Assembly: GCF_018333375.1 (NCBI RefSeq)
Contig: NZ_BORW01000012.1
Span: 1-64,000 of the forward strand
Source of the DNA: Paenibacillus cookii
Lineage (GTDB): Bacteria; Bacillota; Bacilli; Paenibacillales; Paenibacillaceae
Direction of reading: 5' to 3'
DNA: 64,000 bases
Part shown: positions 36,387 to 44,590 of the stretch, in pieces
Numbering within the stretch: the first letter of the stretch is position 1
Layout of the letters: every line of letters starts with the position of its first letter
Made by a program: the position numbers and the translations under genes
The notes under the pieces: model-generated
Told to the model about the DNA's origin: nothing
Seen by the model: the letters and a program-made list of their open reading frames with translations, nothing else
The model's database searches: none

Positions 36387-36857
36387 ATGGAACAATTTCT
36401 GCCGGAGCTGGACCGCCGCAAAACGCAAACCGCGATCGAGGCTTTGTTCGAAAAATATCGCATTTATAAAACGATCACCTTCGAAGCCAGGGAAGCCAGC
36501 ATCACTGCTTCGTATACCGAACGCTTCCACGGACCGACGAACGTCACATCCGACCAGACCGCGCAAATCGCCGTTTACAACGTGGACGTGCCTGCGGCCC
36601 GCAGGGCGTACTGCGAAACGATCGAATCCGTCGTGGACCGGCTGGGGGAACGGGAACGGCTGATCATCCGGGAGCGGTACATGAAGCAGGACGATGTGTT
36701 CGATTATAAAGTGTACAACTACATTTTGGATCCGCCGGTCAGCAAGGACACGTACACGAAAATCCGGACCCGGGCGTTTTATAAGCTGGCGCTGGCCTTC
36801 GCCGATTTGGGGCTGCTTAAGCTTGACGGGCTGCAAAAGCGGGTGACGGTGGGCTAG
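36387..36857 (+). CDS. ArpU/Xpf-like phage late-gene activator
   Basis: A 156-residue sigma-like regulator of the ArpU family, similar in position and layout to PBSX Xpf. The C-terminal half (about 75-150) carries a region-4-like helix-turn-helix (LGERERLIIRERYM ... VSKDTYTKIRTRAFYKLALA). It is expected to drive the tail operon. AAGGAG lies about nine bases before ATG 36387. It is separated from the tail genes by about 1 kb of unusual DNA. Confidence 0.8.
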   Translation: MEQFLPELDRRKTQTAIEALFEKYRIYKTITFEAREASITASYTERFHGPTNVTSDQTAQIAVYNVDVPAARRAYCETIESVVDRLGERERLIIRERYMKQDDVFDYKVYNYILDPPVSKDTYTKIRTRAFYKLALAFADLGLLKLDGLQKRVTVG

Positions 36858-37240
36858 ATTCTAGATTTGTGAAGGCAAACCATTCGCATGAACGGTTCAG
36901 GTCGCTACGGTTGGGGCACCGCCAGGTATGAAGCGGCAGAATGGCGTATCTTGAGGAAGCCGTGGAAACGGCCGGGGAACAGGCGGGTAAACAGTGGTAG
37001 AAACGGGCGTAGAGACCCGCGGAAATAAAATAAAGGCAGCTACAGTCGTTGAAGCAGTTGTAGAGACAGTCGTGAATCAGTGGTTGTAATCTCCGGTGAA
37101 GCAGTTGTTCATGCAATCGTAGCTATAGTTTTGGAACGGCTGTAGAAGGAATGGAATCGTAGAAACCCGTGGAAACAACCGTGTCTACGGTCTTAGAAAC
37201 AGTCGTGAATTCAGTCGCTGTAATCGCCGTGAAATCAGTC
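36858..37240. repeat. Degenerate repeat region after arpU
   Basis: No supported gene. Short motifs such as GTAGAAAC, ACAGTCGTGAA and GTTGAAGCAGTTGT recur imperfectly. The clearest pair is ACAGTCGTGAATCAG at 37066 and ACAGTCGTGAATTCAG at 37199, both followed by similar TGTAATC-CGTGAA text. Some stretches would read Val-Glu-Thr-Val-Val, but stops break every frame, so this may be a decayed repetitive gene. Confidence 0.45.
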
Positions 37241-37299
37241 GTGGCCCCATCTTCGGACGTACTGACTGCCGCATGGATCACGAATGAATCGCACGCGCT

Positions 37300-37492
37300 A
37301 CTCTAACGGTTGCAGCCGCCGTTATTGAGGGTAAATTGGCTCCATTTGTTTTTTAACGGATACAGTTGAGGCTATTTCTTGAAAAAGCGCCTTTTTGGAA
37401 GTGTTTCGGAGCAATTAAGCACAGTGATAACCGTTAGAATATTAAACGGGCCCTTCTTACCTACTTAGCGGTTGTGAGGTCCGTTAGAATAT
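37300..37492. repeat. Repeat-bearing non-coding segment
   Basis: CCGTTAGAATAT occurs at 37431-37442 and 37481-37492, and TAACGG and TTGAGGCTA words recur around them. It may be a dispersed intergenic repeat of this genome. No gene is supported here. Confidence 0.35.
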
Positions 37493-37510
37493 CGTTGAGG
37501 CTAAGATTGA

Positions 37511-37543
37511 AAGGATAGGGGAGAGCCCCCTGTCCTTTTTTTA
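37511..37543 (+). terminator. Intrinsic terminator before the tail operon
   Basis: GGATAGGGG and CCCCTGTCC form a GC-rich stem with a small loop, followed by seven T residues. It would stop transcripts coming from arpU unless they are antiterminated. Confidence 0.7.
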
Positions 37544-37549
37544 TTTCCA

Positions 37550-37690
37550 AATATCAAATCATCTATTAACGGTGTGCAGACTGCGTATATAGGAGAAAAT
37601 CCTAAACAAAAATACGAACATACATTCGCGCTTTTTTCATCCGACAATACGTCTGAAACCGTCCAATTCGGCGTCAGCGCATCCGTTTGA
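37550..37690 (+). pseudogene. C-terminal gene remnant
   Basis: An open stretch of 46 codons ends in TGA at 37688-37690 and reads like a genuine protein C-terminus (VQTAYIGENPKQKYEHTFAL, SETVQFGVSASV). There is no start codon with a ribosome site, and the frame closes upstream at the terminator. I take it as the 3' end of a deleted gene, possibly a lost phage gene; no family recognised. Confidence 0.45.
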
Positions 37691-37761
37691 GGGGTGTAAG
37701 ATTGTATCATCGGAAATGAAATCAAGAGAACAACCGAAGACGCTAACAGTCGATGTTCAAG

Positions 37762-37783
37762 CCGGCCCATGTGGCCGGTTTTT
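37762..37783 (+). terminator. Short hairpin with T-run
   Basis: CCGGCC-CATGT-GGCCGG followed by TTTTTG. Compact terminator-like hairpin 66 bases before the first small tail-operon frame; it could also act in leader control. Confidence 0.5.
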
Positions 37784-37848
37784 GATTGGCGGTGAAATTC
37801 TCTTGGCTCATGTCCGGTGCGAATGTTGGCAGAAGGGAGGAGCCGAAA

Positions 37849-37923
37849 ATGCAAAAGCAAGCGGTGCTTGCAGGCATGAACAGCCTTAGGGAACAAGGAG
37901 CGCTACGGCAGCCCCCGGTATGA
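37849..37923 (+). CDS. 24-residue leader-like frame
   Basis: ATG 37849 has a very good ribosome site (AGGGAGGAG, six bases upstream) and encodes a short basic peptide starting MQKQAVLAGMNSLREQG. Its TGA overlaps the ATG of the next gene (ATGA). It may be a leader peptide for coupled translation or a remnant of a larger tail gene. Confidence 0.45.
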   Translation: MQKQAVLAGMNSLREQGALRQPPV

Positions 37924-38759
37924 GAGCGGCGCTCAAGCAAGCGATCGCGGACGTCGTGCCAGCGCTGAAAGACAGGCTGTACGACGTGCAGCCCCCGGCC
38001 GACGGTGCAGCGGAGCCCTACGGGGTGATCGCGTTCGGCGAGGAAATCTGGAAATCGGCCTGGGCGGGGTACCGGCAGGTGATCCGGCTTAAGCTTTACG
38101 CGGGCGACGCAGGCCTGGATCAGGCAGATCAGTGGGCGGAGTCGCTTGTCGGCGGGCTGCACCGGAAGCGGGTGGTCTACCCGGATGCAGCGCCGTTTAC
38201 GCTGGTTTACCTGGGAGCGCGGGAAGCCGAAAGGCTGGAACCAACGACGGGCAAAGCGGTTCGGACGCTTCGGTTTGGCGTGTATGTTCCGGAAGCGGAG
38301 TCCGGGAGCCCGGGGGCCGGGCCGGATGAATGGTTAAGCGCTCTGGCCGGCTGGACCGGGAAAAGGTTAGGCGAGCCGTGGACGGTGTACCAAACGTCGT
38401 GGCCTTCCGGACCGGACGACCATGCCGTGCTGTGGCGGATGACGGGCTGCGAGACCAAAATGGCGGGGGCGTCGCTTTACGAGGTCCGCAAACATTTTGC
38501 AGGGCATATCGCCGCGCCGAATTCCGACGTAGAGCAGCAGGCGGCCGTTTCGCTCATCGAAGGCTTGGGAACTCAGGTGCAGCTGCCTTTGAGCACCGAC
38601 CAACGCAGGTACATGTCCGTTACGGAAGCGTCGGCCGATTTGAAGGCGGATGCGTTTTTGGATGGGCAGGTGAAGCTGACGCTGGTGCAGCGGCGGATGC
38701 GGCCGGCCGAAGAGGCGGCGCTGATCCGCAGGGTAGAGATTCATCCTATTTTGAAATGA
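37920..38759 (+). CDS. Tail completion/terminator-like protein
   Basis: First sizeable gene of the tail operon; 279 residues. The N-terminal part (MRAALKQAIADVVPALKDRL ... EPYGVIAFGEE) resembles tail completion proteins of the gp17/DUF3168 kind that cap the tail tube; the rest is not recognised. It sits directly before the sheath gene, where PBSX has xkdI/xkdJ. In a headless particle such a protein would cap the end that normally joins the head. Assignment is by weak similarity and position. Confidence 0.55.
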   Translation: MRAALKQAIADVVPALKDRLYDVQPPADGAAEPYGVIAFGEEIWKSAWAGYRQVIRLKLYAGDAGLDQADQWAESLVGGLHRKRVVYPDAAPFTLVYLGAREAERLEPTTGKAVRTLRFGVYVPEAESGSPGAGPDEWLSALAGWTGKRLGEPWTVYQTSWPSGPDDHAVLWRMTGCETKMAGASLYEVRKHFAGHIAAPNSDVEQQAAVSLIEGLGTQVQLPLSTDQRRYMSVTEASADLKADAFLDGQVKLTLVQRRMRPAEEAALIRRVEIHPILK

Positions 38760-38769
38760 GGTGTTTGGC

Positions 38770-38976
38770 ATGGCGGTTAAAAAAACGGCGCAAACCGAAG
38801 GAACAGCCAGTGAACCGCGTTACATGCTTTCGGAGCTGACGGATCGATCCAAAGATTTGTTTGGCGTTCAGGAAGAAGTGATGGCGGGTGCTTTTTACGG
38901 CGAAGAGGACAAGACGTTTTCGGTGGCGGAAGCAAAAGCAAAAATCGAACAATTCATGAAAGCGAAGGTGGATTAA
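38770..38976 (+). CDS. Small YkzL/YqzN-like tail operon protein
   Basis: A 68-residue soluble protein with a helical C-terminal half (SVAEAKAKIEQFMKAKV). PBSX and skin carry similar short genes (ykzL, yqzN) just before the sheath gene; function unknown. GAGGTG lies before ATG 38770. Confidence 0.6.
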   Translation: MAVKKTAQTEGTASEPRYMLSELTDRSKDLFGVQEEVMAGAFYGEEDKTFSVAEAKAKIEQFMKAKVD

Positions 38977-38978
38977 TT

Positions 38979-40445
38979 ATGGCAGGCGGAACATGGGAAA
39001 ACACGAATAAACCGGTATTGCCGGGATTGTATATGAATTTCAAGGCGGCGGCCGCTTCGGCGATCCAGGGCGGTTCCCGCGGCACGGTGCTCGTGCCGGT
39101 GAAGGCAAATTGGGGGCCAGTGCGCGAGTTCGTGGAAATCGGAAGCGAAACGGCCATTGGCCAGGTGTACTCGACGGACGCAGCGGACGGCGCGACGGCG
39201 TACAAGACGCTGTATCTCGCGCTGCTGGGCGGACCGAAAAAACTGGTCGCTTACCGTCTCGCGGATGATACTGCGGCGCAAGCCAGCCTGACGCTGCAAA
39301 CGGGGGATGCCACGCCGCAAGACGCGCTCCAGCTGCAGGCGAAATATCCGGGAAGCCGCGGCAACGGCTTTACCGTAACCATTCAGCCGGCGCTTGGCGA
39401 GCCGAATGCGAAGGAACTTCGCCTGTACGAGGGTGCCAAACTGCTCGGAACTTACAAGGGAGCCGACGGCACGGCCGCCTCGATCGCCGAACAGATCAAC
39501 AAGGATAACGGCAATGCCTGGATTACGGCCAAAGTGCTGGGGCAAGGCGGAACGCCTGCCGACGTGAGCGGCGCTGCTTTTACGGGAGGCGCCAGCGGCA
39601 ACGGCAGACTGACGAATGCCGAGTACATCGCCATGCAGGAAGCGGCGGAAGGGCAGGATTTTGACGTGCTGGCGCTCGATTACGCCGCCGATATGGCGCT
39701 GCTGCAAAGCTTCGCGGCGTGGATCAAGCGGATGCGCCGCGAAGGCAGGGGCGTCATGGCCGTCTTTGGCGGTTCGGCTGCGGACGATACGGCCAAGGAT
39801 GCCGTGAAGCTCGCTGCGTCCCGATCGCTGGCGCTCAATCATGAAGGCATCATCAATGTGGGCACGGGCGTGCGCCTCGCCGGGACGGATTACAGCTCCG
39901 CGCAGACGGCGGCTTACGTTGCGGGCCTCATTGCCGGGCAGCGGCTGAACCAGTCCGCGACGTATGCGGTGACGCCTTTTGAAGACGTGACCCGCCGCTG
40001 GACCCGTTCCGAGCAGGAGGAAGCGGTGAAAAACGGCGTGTTCCTGCTCTTTTACGACGGCCGCCAGGTTAAGGCGCTGCGCGGCATCAACAGCTTGGTG
40101 ACGCCTGCCGAAGGCCAAAACAACGCCTGGAAAAAAATCCGCTCCATCCGCGTCATGGACGCGATCAACGCCGACCTTCAGCTTGCCGCCGAGCAATCGT
40201 ATATCGGCAAGGTGAACAACACCGAGGAAGGCCGTTTGGCGCTCATCGGCGCCGTGAAGGAGTATTTGGCCCAGCTGTCTTTGAGTAGCGTCATCGAGCC
40301 GAACGGTTACGACGTCATTTTGGACCCGGCTTATTACGGCGACAGCGCCGTGAACACGCCGGAGCCGGATCAGGTGTTCCTGCAGTGGAACGTGAAGCTG
40401 ACCGACGTGATGGAGCAACTGTTCGGAACGTTTTACGTGCAATAA
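38979..40445 (+). CDS. xkdK: Contractile tail sheath protein
   Basis: Major sheath subunit, 488 residues, whose contraction drives the tube into the target envelope. It starts MAGGTWENTNKPVLPGLYMN, as XkdK-type sheaths do, and has the conserved C-terminal sheath domain (about 350-488, RSIRVMDAINADLQLAAEQS). An outer domain sits between. Its presence shows the particle is contractile (myovirus or R-type), not a flexible tail. AAGGTGGA lies eight bases before the ATG. Confidence 0.95.
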   Translation: MAGGTWENTNKPVLPGLYMNFKAAAASAIQGGSRGTVLVPVKANWGPVREFVEIGSETAIGQVYSTDAADGATAYKTLYLALLGGPKKLVAYRLADDTAAQASLTLQTGDATPQDALQLQAKYPGSRGNGFTVTIQPALGEPNAKELRLYEGAKLLGTYKGADGTAASIAEQINKDNGNAWITAKVLGQGGTPADVSGAAFTGGASGNGRLTNAEYIAMQEAAEGQDFDVLALDYAADMALLQSFAAWIKRMRREGRGVMAVFGGSAADDTAKDAVKLAASRSLALNHEGIINVGTGVRLAGTDYSSAQTAAYVAGLIAGQRLNQSATYAVTPFEDVTRRWTRSEQEEAVKNGVFLLFYDGRQVKALRGINSLVTPAEGQNNAWKKIRSIRVMDAINADLQLAAEQSYIGKVNNTEEGRLALIGAVKEYLAQLSLSSVIEPNGYDVILDPAYYGDSAVNTPEPDQVFLQWNVKLTDVMEQLFGTFYVQ

Positions 40446-40531
40446 GGATGGTTTTGGATTCAACAGGCTGAACGATTCAGCGGATTAAACAAACATTTCA
40501 TGAACTTTTAAAATACGGGGAGGAAAAAACA

Positions 40532-40939
40532 ATGTTGGATGCTTCAAGAGTCATTATGGGGACGTATGGCCAGGCCTATATCGACGGGGTATGGCAAACG
40601 CATATTAACAAGCTGGAAGCGAGCGTGGAGATCGAAAAGAAAGAGCTGAACCTGGTCGGCCGGGACTGGAAGGTGCATAAAAACGGCGCCAAAAAGGGCA
40701 GCGGCACGATGAGCGGCTACAAAGTCACGTCGGACATGATTCAGCGCGGGTTCTCCAAGTTCGACATTATCTCCAAGCTCGACGATCCGGAGTCTTTCGG
40801 GCATGAGCGCGTGCGCCTGATCAACTGCATGCCGGACAAAATCCAGCTTGCCAACTGGACGGCCGGCGAAGAGGTGCAGGAAGAGACGCCGTTTACGTTT
40901 GAAGGCTACGAGCTGCTCGATCCGATCGTCGGCAACTAA
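40532..40939 (+). CDS. xkdM: Tail tube protein
   Basis: Inner tube subunit of 135 residues, XkdM family. It contains GTYGQAYIDGVWQTHINKLE near the N-terminus and an all-beta core. Together with the sheath it forms the double-layered tail. GGGGAGG lies eight bases before the ATG. Confidence 0.93.
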   Translation: MLDASRVIMGTYGQAYIDGVWQTHINKLEASVEIEKKELNLVGRDWKVHKNGAKKGSGTMSGYKVTSDMIQRGFSKFDIISKLDDPESFGHERVRLINCMPDKIQLANWTAGEEVQEETPFTFEGYELLDPIVGN

Positions 40940-40975
40940 GGCATTTTTCGAAACCAGGGAAAAGGAGAATGAGAC

Positions 40976-41410
40976 ATGAGCGTACATGAGCATATGACGG
41001 AGGAGCAAATTTTGGACAGCCTGTTCGAGGCTGCGGAAAAATTGCCGGAAGCGACCGTCCGCATCAAACGTCTGGACATGAACATCGTGCTGCACGGGCT
41101 CACTTCGAGCAAGGTGGACAGCATCCGCGAGCGCTGCATGATCCGCCGCACGGTGAAAGGTTCGGTGGAAGAGAAGGTGGACAGCGAAACGTTTAACGCC
41201 TTGCTGATCGCGGAAGCGACCGGAAAGCTGGAAGTGAAGGGCCTGGCCCTGAACGGCTGGGGCGATCCGCGGATTACGAGCCGCATGAAGCTGTCCGGCG
41301 GGGAGCAGGCGGTGCGCCGCATGCTGCTGGCAGGCGAACTGGACGCCGTCGGCGACAAGGTGCTGGAGCTGTCCGGCTTCGGCGTCGACATCGATGACGT
41401 AAAAAACTAA
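40976..41410 (+). CDS. xkdN: Tail assembly chaperone, short form (XkdN)
   Basis: A 144-residue XkdN-like protein between tube and tape measure, the standard place of tail assembly chaperones (G protein in lambda). These wrap the tape measure while the tube grows. The last codons are GTA AAA AAC TAA, so the stop lies directly after a perfect slippery heptamer. A share of ribosomes should slip to -1 and make a 198-residue form. AAAGGAG precedes the ATG. Confidence 0.9.
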   Translation: MSVHEHMTEEQILDSLFEAAEKLPEATVRIKRLDMNIVLHGLTSSKVDSIRERCMIRRTVKGSVEEKVDSETFNALLIAEATGKLEVKGLALNGWGDPRITSRMKLSGGEQAVRRMLLAGELDAVGDKVLELSGFGVDIDDVKN

Positions 41411-41476
41411 TCCGCTCCGGGGGAATGACGACGATGCTGTATCATCTGTGGGTACGGCATCACCTTCGTCCCGGAG
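41401..41476 (+). other. Programmed -1 frameshift element
   Basis: Slippery heptamer A AAA AAC (41401-41407), in phase with xkdN. A 7-base spacer is followed by CTCCGGG (41415-41421), which can pair with CCCGGAG (41470-41476), giving a GC-rich stem at the usual distance. After the slip the -1 frame is open for 54 codons to TGA 41569-41571. Confidence 0.75.
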
Positions 41477-41571
41477 ATTTCTGGCGGCTGCCGCGCGGCG
41501 AGCGCCTGCTTCTGATTGCTTTTGCGGAAGAAGAGATGGACCGCCTGGCAGCCAAAATTTCGGACCGATGA
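41407..41571 (+). CDS. Tail assembly chaperone extension (T part, via -1 frameshift)
   Basis: The 54-codon -1 frame downstream of the slippery site encodes WVRHHLRPGDFWRLPRGERL and AFAEEEMDRLAAKISDR, the usual form of the short second chaperone frame in Gram-positive phages. Fused to xkdN it gives a 198-residue GT-type protein. It could also start alone at ATG 41425 or 41434, but neither has a well-placed ribosome site. It is too short for many gene finders. Confidence 0.72.
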   Translation, partial: LIRSGGMTTMLYHLWVRHHLRPGDFWRLPRGERLLLIAFAEEEMDRLAAKISDR

Positions 41572-41586
41572 GGAGGTGACATAGAG

Positions 41587-43881
41587 ATGGCTGAAACGAT
41601 GAATTACCGGATGAACCTGGTCATCGACCCGAAAAACGTCATCAAAGCCAACCGCGAGCTGCGGGCCATGGAGCGTTACTTCGAGCGCATCCAGGGCCGC
41701 GTCCTGAGAATCGGCCGAACCCGCATGGCTCCCGAGATCGTGCTGAAGGACCGGGCCTCGAAAGGGCTGGACAACCTGCTGCGCAAGCTGCAGCGGGTAC
41801 GGTCGGAGGTGGTGAATGCTTCGGGTACGGTGACGTTGAAGATCCAAGGTGGAAAAGTCAAGGTAGGACCAGACGCCTCATTGCTTGTAAGCACCATTAC
41901 GTCCAATACAGTGGCAATCAATAAATTGACCGCTGCACTCGGAGCAACCAAAGCAGGCGACGGGAAAAAGGAGGACCCGAAGGGATTTCTGGACCAACTG
42001 AAAGAAATATTCGGAGATCTAAAAAAAATTGGCGGGGGATTAAAAACCGCCGGGGAGATTCCCGGCAAGTTTAAGGAACTGAAGGACATATGGAACGATG
42101 CAGAAGACGAAGATGGAGGTTCTGGAGGTTCTACAGCTAAGGGCAAAAAAAACAAGAAGAATAAAAAAGGATCCAAGACCAAAAAGGGAAATAAGAAAAC
42201 ACCTAAAAGAAACAAGCTGGATAAAGCGGCAAATCCCAAAAAATCCGGCTCCAAAATGGGCAAAGCAACCAATCCGAAAACATTCGGGTCCAAGCTGTTC
42301 AAGACGGCAGAAAAAGGCGGGGATTTGTGGAAAACCGTGAAGTCTGCTGCGGGGGATGTCATTGGTGGCGCTAAGGGTCTGTGGAATCACGGAAAAGACT
42401 TGCTTAAAGGCACCGGCATATCTTCGAAGTTATCCTCTTGGATGAGTTCGGCTGCCGGAAAAATGAAAAACAGCAGTCTTGGCGGCAAAGCCAGCAAAGT
42501 TTTTAAAGGCGGTGCAGGCAAATTATTTAGTGCCCTTGGATTCGGATCATCGAAAGGCGCAAAAAACAAGCCCGGAAAACTGAATATTTTCGGCTCAAAG
42601 CTTGGCGAATGGACTAAAAAGGGCGCCAAAATCCTCGGTCCTGTCACCGATAGCCTAGTTGGAGGCGCTAAGGGGTTATGGGATAACGGAAAACAGCTGC
42701 TCAAAAGCGGAGGCGGATCTGCTGCCAAGGCCGTTTCGTTTGTAGGCTCCACTGCCGGGAAAATCGGGAAAAGCGGGCTGGGCATGGCAAGCAAGGTCCT
42801 AAAAGGCGGAGCAAGCAAGTTGCTCAATCTGTTTAGCCCTGATCCTAAACCTAAGAAAGCCAATACAGCGAATAAAACCAATAAAGCTAAGCCGTCAACT
42901 AACAAAGCTAAGGCAGCTAACGCTAAGAAAGGCGCCGGTTTCGGCACTAAGCTGTTCAAAATGGCCGGCAAAAGCGGAGAACTGCTTGAGACGGTTGGAT
43001 CGGCCGGCGAAGACATCATCGGTGGAGCCCAAGGTCTATGGAAACACGGTAAAGAGCTTCTTTCAAGCACCGGTATTGGTTCGAAAATCAGCTCTGTTGT
43101 GAGCAAAGTCGGTAAAAGCGGCTTCGGCAGCGCGGCAGGTAAGCTTTTAGCAGGGGGCGCCAAAAAGTTGATGGGACCATTGGGATTCGTGTCTGATGCA
43201 ATGTCCATCGCTTCGGCAAAACCAGGCAAAGAACGTTCAAAAGCCATCGGATCTACCATTGGCGGTGCAGCGGGCACTATGATTGGCGGAGCTCTTGGCA
43301 CATTGATTCCGATTCCCGGTGTTGGCAATGCCATTGGGGCTACTCTCGGAAATATGGCCGGCAGCTTTGTAGGCGAAAAAATTGGCGGTTTAGTATCGGA
43401 TTATGCGCCGAAAATTAAAGAAACGTTTTCATCCGTAACAGGGTGGTTTTCCAAGAAATTCGGCGGCAAAAGCAAACCAAAGGACAATCCGGCGGTCATG
43501 GGGCCGCCTGCACCTTCAAGCCCGATGTTGCCAGGGGCGAATACCGGTTATTCGGGAAGCGTTGCCGCTGCTCCTGGGCCAAGGCTTCAAACGGCAGCTA
43601 CCGGGGGCGGGGGCACGGCAGGGGCTGCGGCCGGCGGCAAACTTCCGCAAGTCGTCCAGATCAGTCCGGAGCAGATGACGACGTTGTCGGGATTTTTGCG
43701 GGACATGAAAACCGAAACGACGACCCAATACAACCTGCCGCCTGGCGCGGTACAGGTCACGGTTCACGAGGAATATCCTGTTGATGTTGAAGGCCTGATC
43801 CAGCAGATCGGCCAACGTCTCAGAGCGGAATTCCAGAAAGCGTCGCAAAACAAAAAGCCGGTTCCTTTCGCCCAGGCTTAA
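41587..43881 (+). CDS. xkdO: Tail tape measure protein
   Basis: A 764-residue protein in the tape-measure slot, shorter than PBSX XkdO. The N-terminus (1-120) looks like XkdO-type proteins; a very Lys-rich stretch (about 184-212) follows, then three repeats of about 90 residues, a Gly-zipper hydrophobic segment (about 553-605) and a C-terminal domain. At about 0.15 nm per residue the tail would be roughly 115 nm. The middle is more A-rich than the flanks. GAGGAGGTGAC lies six bases before the ATG. Confidence 0.85.
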   Translation: MAETMNYRMNLVIDPKNVIKANRELRAMERYFERIQGRVLRIGRTRMAPEIVLKDRASKGLDNLLRKLQRVRSEVVNASGTVTLKIQGGKVKVGPDASLLVSTITSNTVAINKLTAALGATKAGDGKKEDPKGFLDQLKEIFGDLKKIGGGLKTAGEIPGKFKELKDIWNDAEDEDGGSGGSTAKGKKNKKNKKGSKTKKGNKKTPKRNKLDKAANPKKSGSKMGKATNPKTFGSKLFKTAEKGGDLWKTVKSAAGDVIGGAKGLWNHGKDLLKGTGISSKLSSWMSSAAGKMKNSSLGGKASKVFKGGAGKLFSALGFGSSKGAKNKPGKLNIFGSKLGEWTKKGAKILGPVTDSLVGGAKGLWDNGKQLLKSGGGSAAKAVSFVGSTAGKIGKSGLGMASKVLKGGASKLLNLFSPDPKPKKANTANKTNKAKPSTNKAKAANAKKGAGFGTKLFKMAGKSGELLETVGSAGEDIIGGAQGLWKHGKELLSSTGIGSKISSVVSKVGKSGFGSAAGKLLAGGAKKLMGPLGFVSDAMSIASAKPGKERSKAIGSTIGGAAGTMIGGALGTLIPIPGVGNAIGATLGNMAGSFVGEKIGGLVSDYAPKIKETFSSVTGWFSKKFGGKSKPKDNPAVMGPPAPSSPMLPGANTGYSGSVAAAPGPRLQTAATGGGGTAGAAAGGKLPQVVQISPEQMTTLSGFLRDMKTETTTQYNLPPGAVQVTVHEEYPVDVEGLIQQIGQRLRAEFQKASQNKKPVPFAQA
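42283..43197 (+). repeat. Three internal repeats in the tape measure gene
   Basis: Units begin at 42283, 42589 and 42940 (residues 233, 335 and 452), each opening FG[ST]KL and containing GGA[KQ]GLW-x2-GK-[DQE]-LL followed by a SK[VL]-x-KGGA-like block. They are diverged at DNA level. Confidence 0.75.
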
Positions 43882-43936
43882 GTTGAAAGATTGTCCGTTG
43901 GACAATAAACGAAGATGTAGGGAAGGGGGCGTTACG

Positions 43937-44590
43937 ATGAACTTTGCGCTGATCGACGGCAGAGGGAAAAGATTCACTTTTCCCGTGAACCCCGAAGAAG
44001 TGACGATTTCCCGCCAAAAAGGGTACGACACGACGATGATCCTTTCTTCAGGGGAGTTTGATTTTGCGCAGGGAGACAGGGTGAAGGAAATTTCCTTCGC
44101 CTCTTTTTTTCCTAAGGAATATAATAATTCCTTTTGCCAAGTAAGCCAGGACGAGTTTATGGATCCTCAAACCGCCATGAATAAATTAAATGATTTTTTG
44201 GCGATGAAAATGCCGCTGCGTTTCGTCATATCGGAGACCGCTGTCAATGTTCTCGTGTTTGTTGTTTCGCACAATTCTACTTTTCGCGGGGGGGAGCCGG
44301 GGGACGTATATTTTGATATTACGCTGCGGACCTGGCGCGAATTAAAGGCAGCAAAGCTTGCTGGCGGTAATCAAGGAAAATCCTCCTCAACCGTCAACAA
44401 AAAGGCAAGAGTCGACCTGAAAGAAAAAAGCAAAACCTACGTCGTCAAACCGGGAGATTCCCTATCCAAAATCGCAAAACTGGAGCTTGGAAACAGCTCG
44501 GCCTGGAATAAAATCTATCAGCTGAACAAAAAGGTCATCGGAAGTAACCCGAATGCGATCAAACCTGGACAGAAGCTGGTGATGCCATGA
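43937..44590 (+). CDS. xkdP: LysM-containing baseplate hub protein
   Basis: A 217-residue protein; the C-terminal LysM domain (about 165-217, KTYVVKPGDSLSKIAKLELG) binds peptidoglycan, and the N-terminal part matches XkdP/gp53-like proteins of contractile tails. ATG 43937 has GGAAGGGGG seven bases upstream. It overlaps xkdQ by four bases. Confidence 0.9.
   Translation: MNFALIDGRGKRFTFPVNPEEVTISRQKGYDTTMILSSGEFDFAQGDRVKEISFASFFPKEYNNSFCQVSQDEFMDPQTAMNKLNDFLAMKMPLRFVISETAVNVLVFVVSHNSTFRGGEPGDVYFDITLRTWRELKAAKLAGGNQGKSSSTVNKKARVDLKEKSKTYVVKPGDSLSKIAKLELGNSSAWNKIYQLNKKVIGSNPNAIKPGQKLVMP

Noticed and set aside
36858-37240. CRISPR-like array
   Set aside because: Repeats are short, imperfect and unevenly spaced; no cas genes are present.
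41676-43334. Two long Pro/Leu/Phe-rich minus-strand frames inside the tape measure gene
   Set aside because: They mirror the Lys/Gly/Ala-rich plus-strand protein; no starts or domains of their own.
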